This document shows, piece after piece, positions 35,995-43,657 of a stretch of DNA of 64,000 nt (position 1 is the stretch's first letter; the number at the start of each line of letters is the position of its first letter). This DNA comes from Saccharomonospora azurea NA-128. GTDB taxonomy: Bacteria > Actinomycetota > Actinomycetes > Mycobacteriales > Pseudonocardiaceae. The stretch lies in contig NZ_CM001466.1 in NCBI RefSeq assembly GCF_000231055.2, forward strand, positions 4,403,624 to 4,467,623, written 5' to 3'. Under the pieces are notes generated by a model, which made no database searches, had not been told where the DNA came from, and was given only the letters and a program-made list of their open reading frames with translations. The position numbers were made by a program, and so were the translations under genes.

Positions 35995-36341
35995 ACCACG
36001 ACCACTACGCAGAGACCGCCCGCAAGCTCGACCGCTTCGACGCCGTGCCGGACGACGTGTTGTGCCACGTGGTCACCCGCGATGGCTTGTGCTTCTGGGT
36101 CTTCGACCGGGACGCCATGCCGGAACTGACCGGCGACGGCGATTCGGATCGCGAACTGGCTGCCGCACTGTGTGCGGGATGCCCGGTCACCAATGCCTGC
36201 CTGGAACTCGAACTGCGCACGTCCGGCGAGGAGACAGTCGGCGTGTGGGGCGGCCTGGCCGAGGACGACCGCCGCGAGGTCTACCGCGTGTGGAAGCGGC
36301 GGCACATCAACCGACGCACGCAGGCAGGTGAGTGGTGGTGA
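35988..36341 (+). CDS. WhiB-like iron-sulfur protein of the element
   Basis: A 117-aa WhiB-family protein. Cys ligands are seen in RDGLCFW and in ALCAGCPVTNACLELEL, followed by the GVWGGL turn and a basic C-terminus (RVWKRRHINRRTQAG). WhiB-like proteins bind a 4Fe-4S cluster and act with the primary sigma factor. They are typical of actinobacteria and also occur on their phages and plasmids. Here it lies in the transfer operon, overlapping its neighbours on both sides, so it may control transfer genes or host development. One extra Cys (VLCHVV) is present before the usual first ligand. Confidence 0.85.
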   Translation: MVNHDHYAETARKLDRFDAVPDDVLCHVVTRDGLCFWVFDRDAMPELTGDGDSDRELAAALCAGCPVTNACLELELRTSGEETVGVWGGLAEDDRREVYRVWKRRHINRRTQAGEWW

Positions 36342-36664
36342 CGGTGAACCTGACTCCGGAACAGGTGCTGGTCGGCGTTGGCGTGCTGCTCGCTCTCGCG
36401 GCTGTGTGGCGGATCGGGTCGCGCCGTGCTCGCAAGGCCGCTGAGGCGGCACGGGCGAGTGCGCGAGCGGTGTCGTTGGCGGGCCGGGTGCTGTTCACGG
36501 CGGCGGTGTTCGTCGGCGTGCAGTGGCTCGTCATCGCCAATCCCGGCAACACGACGCTACTGCTGGTCGTGCTGGCGCTGCCGGACCTCATCGCCGCCTA
36601 CGTACTCACCCGCACGCTCACGGTGACGTCGCTCGACACCACACGGCGGGGGAACAGGCGATGA
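36332..36664 (+). CDS. Small membrane protein in the transfer operon
   Basis: A 110-aa protein with an N-terminal hydrophobic helix (VLVGVGVLLALAAVW), a basic Arg/Ala-rich amphipathic stretch, two more hydrophobic segments and a basic end. It overlaps the WhiB-like gene by ten bases and the next gene by four (GATGA). Small membrane proteins in this position of AICEs and Streptomyces plasmids are often Spd (spread) proteins, which help mycelial spreading. That role is inferred from context. Confidence 0.65.
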   Translation: MVVTVNLTPEQVLVGVGVLLALAAVWRIGSRRARKAAEAARASARAVSLAGRVLFTAAVFVGVQWLVIANPGNTTLLLVVLALPDLIAAYVLTRTLTVTSLDTTRRGNRR

Positions 36665-37461
36665 TCGCGCGCAAGAACAGGGTGGCCGCCTTCGGGCGGC
36701 CACCCGCCGCCGTGCACCACTTGACCAGCGGGCAACAACTCGCGCGGGACGCGGTCGAGGCCGCCGAGGTCCGCGCCTACCAGACCGACCCTGACGTGAT
36801 CGCCCTGCGCGTCGAGCGCGTGCGTGCGCAGGTCGACCGGTTGTGCTGGGCCGGGATCGTGCTCGGGTTGGCGTTCACGATGACCAACGTGCAGTCGTTC
36901 GCGGCGGCCGGCGCTGTTGCCTGGTCGCTGCCGTGGCTGGCCGCGTGGCTGCTTGACCCGACGGTGTCGCTGGTGCTGCTGGCGATTCTGCGGGCCGAGC
37001 AGGTGACCGCGCGGTATCAGGTCTCGACAGGTCGGTGGGTGCGGCGGGCGAAGTGGTTCACGCTCGCGGCGACGTATGTCATGAACACCTGGGAGTCCTA
37101 CGCGGCTGGATCGCTCTCCGGGATCGTCCTGCACTCGGTGCCGCCACTGCTGGTGTTCACGGCCGCCGAAGCCGTGACGGACCTGCGGGACAAGCTCACC
37201 AAGGCCGTGAACGTCGCCTTCGGCGAGGCAACCCGCGAGCAACAACCGACACAGCCGGGGCAAACAGCGCCACGGAAACCGTTGCGGCGCAAGCTGTTCG
37301 CCGACTACCTCGCCGAGGCACGGCAGGCATGGACGCCCGACGTGACCATTTCTCCGGCATGGGTTCGGCAGGTCACCGATTGTTCGCGTGGGTTGTCTTC
37401 GCGACTGGCGGAGGCACTCGCGGCCGAGGTGAAAGGCGAGGTGATGTCTCGTGAACGGTGA
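36661..37461 (+). CDS. DUF2637-like membrane protein of the transfer operon
   Basis: A 266-aa protein. A soluble N-terminal part of about 60 residues is followed by four hydrophobic helices (WAGIVLGLAFTMTNVQSFAAAG, LPWLAAWLLDPTVSLVLLAIL, and two after RRAKWF), then a basic soluble tail. The arrangement and the position before the FtsK-type gene resemble DUF2637 proteins of actinomycete mobile elements. ATG 36661 overlaps the upstream stop, and its end overlaps the FtsK-type gene by 11 bases. Probably part of the transfer apparatus. Confidence 0.6.
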   Translation: MIARKNRVAAFGRPPAAVHHLTSGQQLARDAVEAAEVRAYQTDPDVIALRVERVRAQVDRLCWAGIVLGLAFTMTNVQSFAAAGAVAWSLPWLAAWLLDPTVSLVLLAILRAEQVTARYQVSTGRWVRRAKWFTLAATYVMNTWESYAAGSLSGIVLHSVPPLLVFTAAEAVTDLRDKLTKAVNVAFGEATREQQPTQPGQTAPRKPLRRKLFADYLAEARQAWTPDVTISPAWVRQVTDCSRGLSSRLAEALAAEVKGEVMSRER

Positions 37462-39577
37462 CGACCAAGAGTTCGTGAACACCTCGTCGCTCATGCAAAG
37501 GGGACCGAGTGACCTGGAAGCGGCGGATCCCGTGTTCGACGCGGAACTGGTCGAAGAGCTGCCGCATCCCGTGGTGCCAATCCCGCTGCGGCGACGGTTC
37601 GTGCGTTGGTGGCGTTCATTGCCCCGTGTGCCGTCAAGCCTGAAGAGCCGTGAACTCCTCACACAGGCGGCGAAGGATACGACCGTGGCCGTCCTGCGGT
37701 CGCCGTGGCGGTACCTGCGGGCGGTTATCCGGGGCGTGCTGGCTGCGTTCCGGTGGTGGCGAAAGTGGGTCACCGTGCGGGACTACCGAGAGGCCGCTGA
37801 AGAGGTGCAGAAGCTCGCCGACCGATTCACCGAGATCCGAGAGCTGACGCTGTTCCGATGGAAGGTGACGGGCGCAGCCATTGTCGCGTTGGCGATGGCG
37901 GCCGTGGTCACAGCAGTCCTCTACGGCAGCGGTCCGTTATGGGCGGCAGCGTTTGTCTCGTCGGCAGTACTGGCATGGCTGGGCAGGAGGAAGGACGGCA
38001 GTCCAGGCCGTAAGCCGACATTGGCCGGAGCGCGAACGCTGGGCTGGACGATAGATCCACAGGTGTTGGTTGACGCCTTCAGGGACGCCAAGCTGATCGG
38101 CAAAGACGAGACCCTGCGGCTGGTTGAACGTGCCACGCGCGTCGGCGACGGTTGGGCGGTGACGGTCGACCTGCCCGCCACACGCAAGGCCGCCGACGTC
38201 ATCAAACATCGGGAGGCACTCGCGTCGGCACTCGCGGTCGATGAAATCCAACTGATCGTGGAGCGCGTGCGCGGCAACGGTGGACATGCTGGACGGGTAT
38301 CGATGTGGGTCGCCGACGAAGACCCGTACGCCACCTCACCGCAACGGACACCGCTGCTCGGTGCCTCTCACTGGGATGCGTGGCGACCGGTGCCGTTCGG
38401 CGTCGACGCGAGAGGACGCCGCATCGACCTGCCATTGGTGTGGACGTCGCTGCTCGTCGGCGCGATCCCACGCCAAGGCAAGACGTTCGCGACGCGATTG
38501 GCCGCCGCGGGTCTCATCCTCGACGCACACACCCGGCTCTACGTGGCCGACTTCAAAGCAGGGAAGGACTGGATGGCAGCCGAGCATGTCGCCCACCGGT
38601 TCCTCTCCGGTGACGAACCGAGCGACGTCCTGACACTGAAGGACTGGCTGGTCGAACTGGTCGCGGAAGTGCAGGGCCGATACCGGCGCATGCGGGAACT
38701 GGACGATGAGACATGCCCAGAGTCGAAGCTGACACCCGCCATGTCACGTGACCCGTCGCTGGACATGCCCGTCACCGCGCTCGTCATCGATGAGGTCCAG
38801 GTGCCATTGGAGGACCGCACACCTGTCGAAGTGCAGGGCAGGAAGATGACAGCGGGCGAGTACATCGGCGAGCTGCTTACGTGGCTGGCCAAGAAAGCAC
38901 CCGCAGCGGGAGTCGTCCTGATCCTGGCCACTCAGCGCCCCGACTCGAAGACCATCCCGTCAGGTCTGCGGGCCGTGCTCGGCACGCGGTTCGCGCTGCG
39001 TGTGATGGACTGGCGAGACAGCAACATCGTGCTGGGGGAGCAGATGAACACCCGAGGCTACGACAGCAGCCGCCTGCTGCCGTCTCACAAGGGCGTCGGC
39101 ATCCTGCGGCCGGACGGCGAGACCGACACCGGTGCGGACGCGGTCGCGGTGACCGTGCGGACGTACTACATGCCGGGCGACGACTGGCAGGAAATCTGTC
39201 ACCGAGGCCGCGCGCTCCGGGAGAATGCCGGGACGCTCACTGGTCACGCAGCAGGTGAAGACACCACACTCAGCATCGACCATGCGGCCGTCGTGAAAGC
39301 CATCGGCGCGGGCAGCGATCCAGAACCGACGGCGGACCTCCCGGAACCTCTCGCCTCAGTGGTCGAGTACCTCGACACCCACGCGGACGACCGGGACTTC
39401 GTACCCACGGCCGAGCTTGTCGACGCGCTCGACGTCGAACCGAACGCATTCGGGCGGCAGATGAGCGACCTCGGCTGCTCGTCACAACGCAAGCGCGTCC
39501 CCACCGAGGACGGCGCAACACGGCAGGTACGCGGCTACCTCATCGCCGATATCCGCGCCGTAGTTGAGGAGTTGTGA
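37451..39577 (+). CDS. FtsK/SpoIIIE-type DNA translocase (TraB-like transfer protein)
   Basis: A 708-aa motor protein. Two membrane helices (about residues 135-180) are followed by the ATPase domain, with Walker A GAIPRQGKT (Lys344) and Walker B ALVIDEVQ (Asp447), and then TQRPDSKTIPSGLRAVLGTRFALRV. A C-terminal winged-helix-like region (SVVEYLDTHADDRDFVPTAELVDAL) probably reads the transfer sequence, like the gamma domain of FtsK. In AICEs a single TraB-type protein moves double-stranded DNA between hyphae. It closes the 35.7-39.6 kb operon. No clt or oriT repeat was identified. Confidence 0.88.
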   Translation: MNGDDQEFVNTSSLMQRGPSDLEAADPVFDAELVEELPHPVVPIPLRRRFVRWWRSLPRVPSSLKSRELLTQAAKDTTVAVLRSPWRYLRAVIRGVLAAFRWWRKWVTVRDYREAAEEVQKLADRFTEIRELTLFRWKVTGAAIVALAMAAVVTAVLYGSGPLWAAAFVSSAVLAWLGRRKDGSPGRKPTLAGARTLGWTIDPQVLVDAFRDAKLIGKDETLRLVERATRVGDGWAVTVDLPATRKAADVIKHREALASALAVDEIQLIVERVRGNGGHAGRVSMWVADEDPYATSPQRTPLLGASHWDAWRPVPFGVDARGRRIDLPLVWTSLLVGAIPRQGKTFATRLAAAGLILDAHTRLYVADFKAGKDWMAAEHVAHRFLSGDEPSDVLTLKDWLVELVAEVQGRYRRMRELDDETCPESKLTPAMSRDPSLDMPVTALVIDEVQVPLEDRTPVEVQGRKMTAGEYIGELLTWLAKKAPAAGVVLILATQRPDSKTIPSGLRAVLGTRFALRVMDWRDSNIVLGEQMNTRGYDSSRLLPSHKGVGILRPDGETDTGADAVAVTVRTYYMPGDDWQEICHRGRALRENAGTLTGHAAGEDTTLSIDHAAVVKAIGAGSDPEPTADLPEPLASVVEYLDTHADDRDFVPTAELVDALDVEPNAFGRQMSDLGCSSQRKRVPTEDGATRQVRGYLIADIRAVVEEL

Positions 39578-39633
39578 GCCGTCACAAGCACTGGGCTCCC
39601 GTCACACACGCCGTGACAGGAGCCCAGTCGTCC

Positions 39634-39855
39634 CTACCTGCGAAAACGTCGTCGGTGACACCTGTGACGCCACCAGCGGAAGCCGTCACAACGACGTTCA
39701 GGAGGCCGTTTCGGCGGTGTTTCCGTGTCGTCGGCGGCTGTGCCGTCACATAACTCGGCCAGCGCGTCAGCCAGCGAGTCAAGCTGCAGAATCAGCTGAG
39801 CCATCCGCAGCTCGATCGTCGCAAGACGTCGCTCAATGTCATCCGAGTCGCTCAT
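39634..39855 (-). CDS. Small coiled-coil/basic protein
   Basis: A 73-aa protein with an N-terminal heptad-like helix (DIERRLATIELRMAQLILQLDSLADALAEL) and a Trp/His/Arg/Cys-rich basic end. Its start overlaps the stop of the upstream minus-strand gene by four bases, so it is the third gene of a small operon convergent with the translocase gene. No function can be assigned, and its small size keeps confidence moderate. Confidence 0.5.
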   Translation of the reverse strand: MSDSDDIERRLATIELRMAQLILQLDSLADALAELCDGTAADDTETPPKRPPERRCDGFRWWRHRCHRRRFRR

Positions 39856-40103
39856 GCGCTGGCCTCTTCGTTGTCGAGCAACCGAGGCCGGGGAGCGTTA
39901 CGCAGACACGCCACGCACGGCATCCCGGCCGGACGGTCGAGTAACTCAAGCTGCCCCGGCCCGAACGCCGCGCCACACAGAGCCGCCAACCGCTTCGGCT
40001 TCCCGCCGCGCGGCAACGCGAACACGTGACACACCCGCCGCGTCTCGCCCACCGTTCCCCGCAACGGACGGGCGAGCACCAACAACTCGTCCACGCCTAG
40101 CAC
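39852..40103 (-). CDS. Small zinc-ribbon-like hypothetical protein
   Basis: An 83-aa protein with a C-terminal C-x2-C (MPCVACLRN), an internal Cys in LAALCGAAFGPGQLELLDRPAG and an N-terminal RRVCHVF, plausibly forming a zinc site. GTG 40103 overlaps the preceding stop (GTGCTAG). It belongs to a three-gene minus-strand set in the element. Function unknown. Confidence 0.5.
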   Translation of the reverse strand: MLGVDELLVLARPLRGTVGETRRVCHVFALPRGGKPKRLAALCGAAFGPGQLELLDRPAGMPCVACLRNAPRPRLLDNEEASA

Positions 40104-40516
40104 TTCGTGCCGTGGTGTCCGGCGGACACGGACGCATCAAAGTTGCAGCCCGTGTCCGCCGGGGACGAGGTCCGGTCATTCCGCGTGGAGGACACCACGC
40201 CGGGGAAGGGAACAACCGGAGATCGGAAGCGTGCGAACGCACGCCAGAAGAGACTGTGACGCTGTGGCAGGGGTTCCGAGTCCTGGCGGGCCGCGAGAAA
40301 CTCTCGGTTGAGCGCAAGCCGATCAACGCACGCCGCACAGGTCGCGTCCGGTGCGACCAGCATCGATCCGGGCCGTGCGACGTGCCCGCACACGGCACGA
40401 AACAGCCCTTGAGTGCGGCGCGGCCCGTGTGCGAACTCCTCGTCAGTGACCGCGTGCTCCAGCCCATCAGCCTCACACCGATGCCACACGACGTACAACG
40501 ACAGGTTCGTAACCAA
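40097..40516 (-). CDS. Hypothetical protein with Cys/His zinc-binding-like motif
   Basis: About 139 aa from a TTG start at 40516, which has a GGGAGGGG ribosome site seven bases away; an ATG further upstream at 40591 is possible. The product has LFRAVCGHVARPGSML...ATCAACVDRL, a C-x-H...C-x2-C arrangement seen in small actinobacterial zinc-finger-like proteins of mobile elements, followed by a Pro/Ser-rich end. It heads the small minus-strand operon. Function unknown. Confidence 0.55.
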   Translation of the reverse strand: MVTNLSLYVVWHRCEADGLEHAVTDEEFAHGPRRTQGLFRAVCGHVARPGSMLVAPDATCAACVDRLALNREFLAARQDSEPLPQRHSLFWRAFARFRSPVVPFPGVVSSTRNDRTSSPADTGCNFDASVSAGHHGTKC

Positions 40517-40640
40517 AGCTGATCCCCTCCCGAACCTCGAAAGCCGCTCACCAGCAGCAACGATCTGTGACAGACTGAAACCAGCGTGCAATCAGCGGTG
40601 ACGTCAGCAGAACGACACGGACCCGACATGAGGCCGACAT

Positions 40641-41816
40641 ATGGGGACCACAGACCAGCCGGACACGACCAAGCCGAGGCACCCGCGCACTGTCCTGGAC
40701 CACCAAATACGTGACGTGCGCAAAGAGACGTTGCAGGAGTTCGCCGAGTACGCCGAACGCTTCGCCCGCGACCACGGCGAACCCGGCACCCTCAGCCAGC
40801 GACACCTAGAACGTTTGGTGGCGGGCCAAGGACCGAACGGCAAGCCCCTGGGCAAGCCACGCCCGGCAACGGCCCGGCTACTGGAATGTATCTTCGGCAT
40901 GCCGATAGACGTCCTGCTCTCGCCGTACATGCCGGACGATGACCGGGCCGAGCTGGACAACAGCGAACACGAATTCCGCGCCCGACTGCGAACCTCAGCA
41001 CGGGTGGACGTCGGAGTGATCGATGTCCTGCGGCAACAGCTCAACCTCATCCGGCGGCTAGACCGTCAACTGGGAGCCCGGACAGTGCAGACCGAAGTAG
41101 CTGCGAAGGTGCAACAAACCACCGAGCTGATGCAGTACTCGACCATGCCGTACACACGCGCCGAACTTGCGGCCCTGCTGTCCGAACTCTGCACGCTTGC
41201 AGGCTGGCAAGCACTCGACCGCGCCCAAATGGCAACTGCGTGGCGATACTACGAACAAGCTAAGGCGGCTGCCAGTGAGTCTGGGGACAAGTCGTTCGAA
41301 GCCCACGCCATGGCAGAACAGGCCTTCGTACTGATCGACATAGGCGAGATCAGCAATGCAGTCGAACTACTGACGCATGTCCGCTCGAACGCCCAACGTC
41401 ACGCGCCCCACATGCTCAAGGCGTGGCTGGCTGCCGCTTGCGGGGAGGCATACGCAGCGGAGAATCGTCGGGGTACGGCGCTCCGAGCGTTCGACGAAGC
41501 GGACGCCTTGCTACGTGCGCAGCAGCAGAAGGATTCGTGTCCCTACGTTGCCCTCGACCCAGTCCACCTTGCCCGATGGCGCGGGCATGCACTTGCTCGC
41601 CTCAGAGAGGCCGAGGCAGTCACCGTGCTGACAGACGCGCTCAGCCACCTCGACCCGAGTTTCGCCCGTGCCCAAGCAGCGCTCCGAATCGACCTTGTGA
41701 TCGCCTTGTCGCACAACGAAATGCCAGAGGAGGCACGTAAGCAAGGCGAGCGTGCAATTGCTCTTGTCGCCGAGATTGGGTCTAGACGACAGCAGCGGAG
41801 GCTGTCGGGAGTGTAA
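40641..41816 (+). CDS. Helical-repeat regulator, paralogue of the gene at 33885-35018
   Basis: A 391-aa protein. The N-terminal part may be a divergent HTH (ETLQEFAEYAERFARDHGEPGTLSQRHLERLVAGQ). The rest is a TPR-like domain closely parallel to that of the other large regulator of this element, including RAELAALLSELCTLAGWQALDRAQMATAWRYYEQAKAAASESGD and AHAMAEQAFVLIDIGEISNAVELLTHVR. Two such paralogues in one element suggest duplicated sensing of a signal. It lies just upstream of the second ABC-ATPase module, separated by about 230 bases with inverted repeats. Confidence 0.7.
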   Translation: MGTTDQPDTTKPRHPRTVLDHQIRDVRKETLQEFAEYAERFARDHGEPGTLSQRHLERLVAGQGPNGKPLGKPRPATARLLECIFGMPIDVLLSPYMPDDDRAELDNSEHEFRARLRTSARVDVGVIDVLRQQLNLIRRLDRQLGARTVQTEVAAKVQQTTELMQYSTMPYTRAELAALLSELCTLAGWQALDRAQMATAWRYYEQAKAAASESGDKSFEAHAMAEQAFVLIDIGEISNAVELLTHVRSNAQRHAPHMLKAWLAAACGEAYAAENRRGTALRAFDEADALLRAQQQKDSCPYVALDPVHLARWRGHALARLREAEAVTVLTDALSHLDPSFARAQAALRIDLVIALSHNEMPEEARKQGERAIALVAEIGSRRQQRRLSGV

Positions 41817-41830
41817 TAGGGTTCCTAGCC

Positions 41831-41884
41831 TTGTGATTGACCGGTTCATCGGCTCCTCGAACGGAATTATCACAATAGTCAATC
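41831..41884. promoter_or_regulatory. Overlapping inverted repeats before the ABC-3C-like operon
   Basis: TTGTGAT (41831-41837) pairs with ATCACAA (41869-41875), and GATTGAC (41835-41841) pairs with GTCAATC (41878-41884). The two pairings exclude each other in part. They lie between the regulator stop and the nuclease gene and could be a terminator-like structure or operator. Confidence 0.35.
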
Positions 41885-42050
41885 GATAACTGAGTCAGGT
41901 AACCAGGTGCAGCCGGGGGTGGTCTTCGCCGTTCCACCCAGCACATAATCTAGGTTGGCCCACACGGCGGCTTCCGACGCGATGTACGAGGTGATACGAC
42001 TACGTAGCGTCGAACTTGCGTTATGCCAAGGTGCGGGGGAGGGGATGTGG

Positions 42051-43178
42051 ATGGTTGCGTCGGAGGAAGCGGCCGGAGGGGAGCCTGACCTCATCTTCAA
42101 GGGCATCCCAGAGCCGAACTCGCCCTCCCTGGTCCTGCTGGCACCTGTCATGCAGGGTGCACCCCTGCTAACTCCGAAGCAGTACCTGTACACCTACTCG
42201 GATGAGGAGTGGGAGAACTTCACCGTCGAGTGGGTACGCGCTCTCGGCCACCCATATGTGTTGGTAACGCGTATGGGAGGAGCCGGGGACCGAGGCGCGG
42301 ACGTGGCCGCCTGCCTGACTCGGCAGGGCACGAACGGTGAGTGGCACTGCTATCAGTGCAAGCACTACGAGGATGCGCTCAGGCCAGCAGATGCCTGGCC
42401 AGAAATGGTGAAGATCTTCGCGGCGAAGGTGCTCGGCGTGTACGAATTGCCGACCCGCTACGTCTTCGTGGCACCGAAGATCGGCTCCTACCTGACTCGG
42501 TACTTGGCTAATCCGGCCACTCTGAAAGAGGAGTTCTTCAAAGCATGGCGCAAAGCAGACTCCAAGCTTGGCGCAGACTTGGATGCGGACAACCGTGCAG
42601 CGGTGGAAGCGCTCGCCCGAAACACTGACTTCTCTATGTTCGAGGCACGGGACATGGAGTGGATCCTTCAGCTGCACAGCAAGACGCCGCACCATGCCCG
42701 GCGCTTCCCGGAACCCCTCAAACCCCGGCCAGCCATCGAGCGCCCTCCGGCGGAGCAACGCGAGCATGAGGTGGTCTACGTCCAAAAACTCCTAGCCACT
42801 TACAACGAGAAGTACGGCCTGCAGCTGCAGACCCTCCAGGAGGCTCGCGACCATGCTAGAACGCAACAGCACTTCGCACGTCAGCGAGAAGCCTTCTACA
42901 GTGCTGAGTCGTTGCGAGTATTCGCCCGCGAGAGCGTTCCGTACGAGACGTTCGAGGCGGTTGAGTCCGATCTCTTCGAGACCGTGATTGAAGTCGAGGA
43001 GCGCGAGTACGGTCTCGGTTATGAGCGGTTGACTGCCGTTCTGGAGGCGGCCGCAAACCACCAGCCGAACCCTGCCAATATTCTCGCTCCAGTTATCACT
43101 GTCCGTGACCGCAAGGGTCTGTGCCATCATCTCGCCAACGACAACCGACTGAGCTGGTGCAAAGAGGAGTCACAGTGA
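42051..43178 (+). CDS. ABC-3C-type effector with Mrr-like QxK nuclease domain
   Basis: About 375 aa. The nuclease domain has the Mrr-like pattern GGAGDRGADVAACL (Asp84) and EWHCYQCKHY (Gln102-x-Lys104), a restriction-endonuclease fold in which Gln replaces the usual Glu. The C-terminal half is helical and probably contacts the partner proteins. ATG 42051 lies six bases after GGGGAGGGG and is preferred to ATG 42045 or TTG 41955. The stop overlaps the next start (GTGA). In ABC-three-component systems such a protein is the effector that cuts DNA once the ATPase is triggered. The assignment is by domain order and is fairly firm. Confidence 0.8.
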   Translation: MVASEEAAGGEPDLIFKGIPEPNSPSLVLLAPVMQGAPLLTPKQYLYTYSDEEWENFTVEWVRALGHPYVLVTRMGGAGDRGADVAACLTRQGTNGEWHCYQCKHYEDALRPADAWPEMVKIFAAKVLGVYELPTRYVFVAPKIGSYLTRYLANPATLKEEFFKAWRKADSKLGADLDADNRAAVEALARNTDFSMFEARDMEWILQLHSKTPHHARRFPEPLKPRPAIERPPAEQREHEVVYVQKLLATYNEKYGLQLQTLQEARDHARTQQHFARQREAFYSAESLRVFARESVPYETFEAVESDLFETVIEVEEREYGLGYERLTAVLEAAANHQPNPANILAPVITVRDRKGLCHHLANDNRLSWCKEESQ

Positions 43179-43657
43179 ATCCTCTTAACAGCCCGCTGGA
43201 AGTCGGTATCCGTGCTTTGGTCCTGTTGACAGAGACCTTCCCTCGGCGGCTCGACGTTGCGCAGCTCGTCTATCTTGACCACGCGATGCTCCACAGTGGA
43301 GACTTCGACAGCGGTCCGGCCAGTCTCCACCCAGACCTTCCCATCGGGCCTGGCGAAATTGGTATGCGCCGTCGGCTCATCGAACAGGGACTTATCGTGC
43401 TGATGCGAGCCGGCCTCGCCGACATGACCGCCACCGAGGCCGGGTTCCTCTACGGCGCAACCGAGGAAGCCGCCAGTTTTCTTGACGTCCTCGAAGCCCC
43501 CTACCTAGGCCAGCTCAAAGAACGCGCGGAGTGGCTGACCTCGTCGTACATTCATGAAGGAATGGACGTTCGCGACGGCATGAAACAGATCACCCAGAAG
43601 TGGGCCGACGATTTCCGTGCTGACGCCCCTAACCTTGGGGAGGACGAAGACCAGTGA
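43175..43657 (+). CDS. ABC-3C middle component
   Basis: A 160-aa protein with RRLDVAQLVYLDHAMLHSGDFDSGPASLHPDLPIGPGEIGMRRRLIEQGLIVLMRAGL, a pattern I associate with ABC-three-component middle-component proteins of the winged-helix type. They link the ATPase to the effector. GTG 43175 has a GAGGAG site and overlaps the effector stop. Its own stop overlaps the ATPase start by four bases. The tight coupling of three genes in the order nuclease, middle component, ATPase supports the system call. Confidence 0.75.
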   Translation: MNPLNSPLEVGIRALVLLTETFPRRLDVAQLVYLDHAMLHSGDFDSGPASLHPDLPIGPGEIGMRRRLIEQGLIVLMRAGLADMTATEAGFLYGATEEAASFLDVLEAPYLGQLKERAEWLTSSYIHEGMDVRDGMKQITQKWADDFRADAPNLGEDEDQ

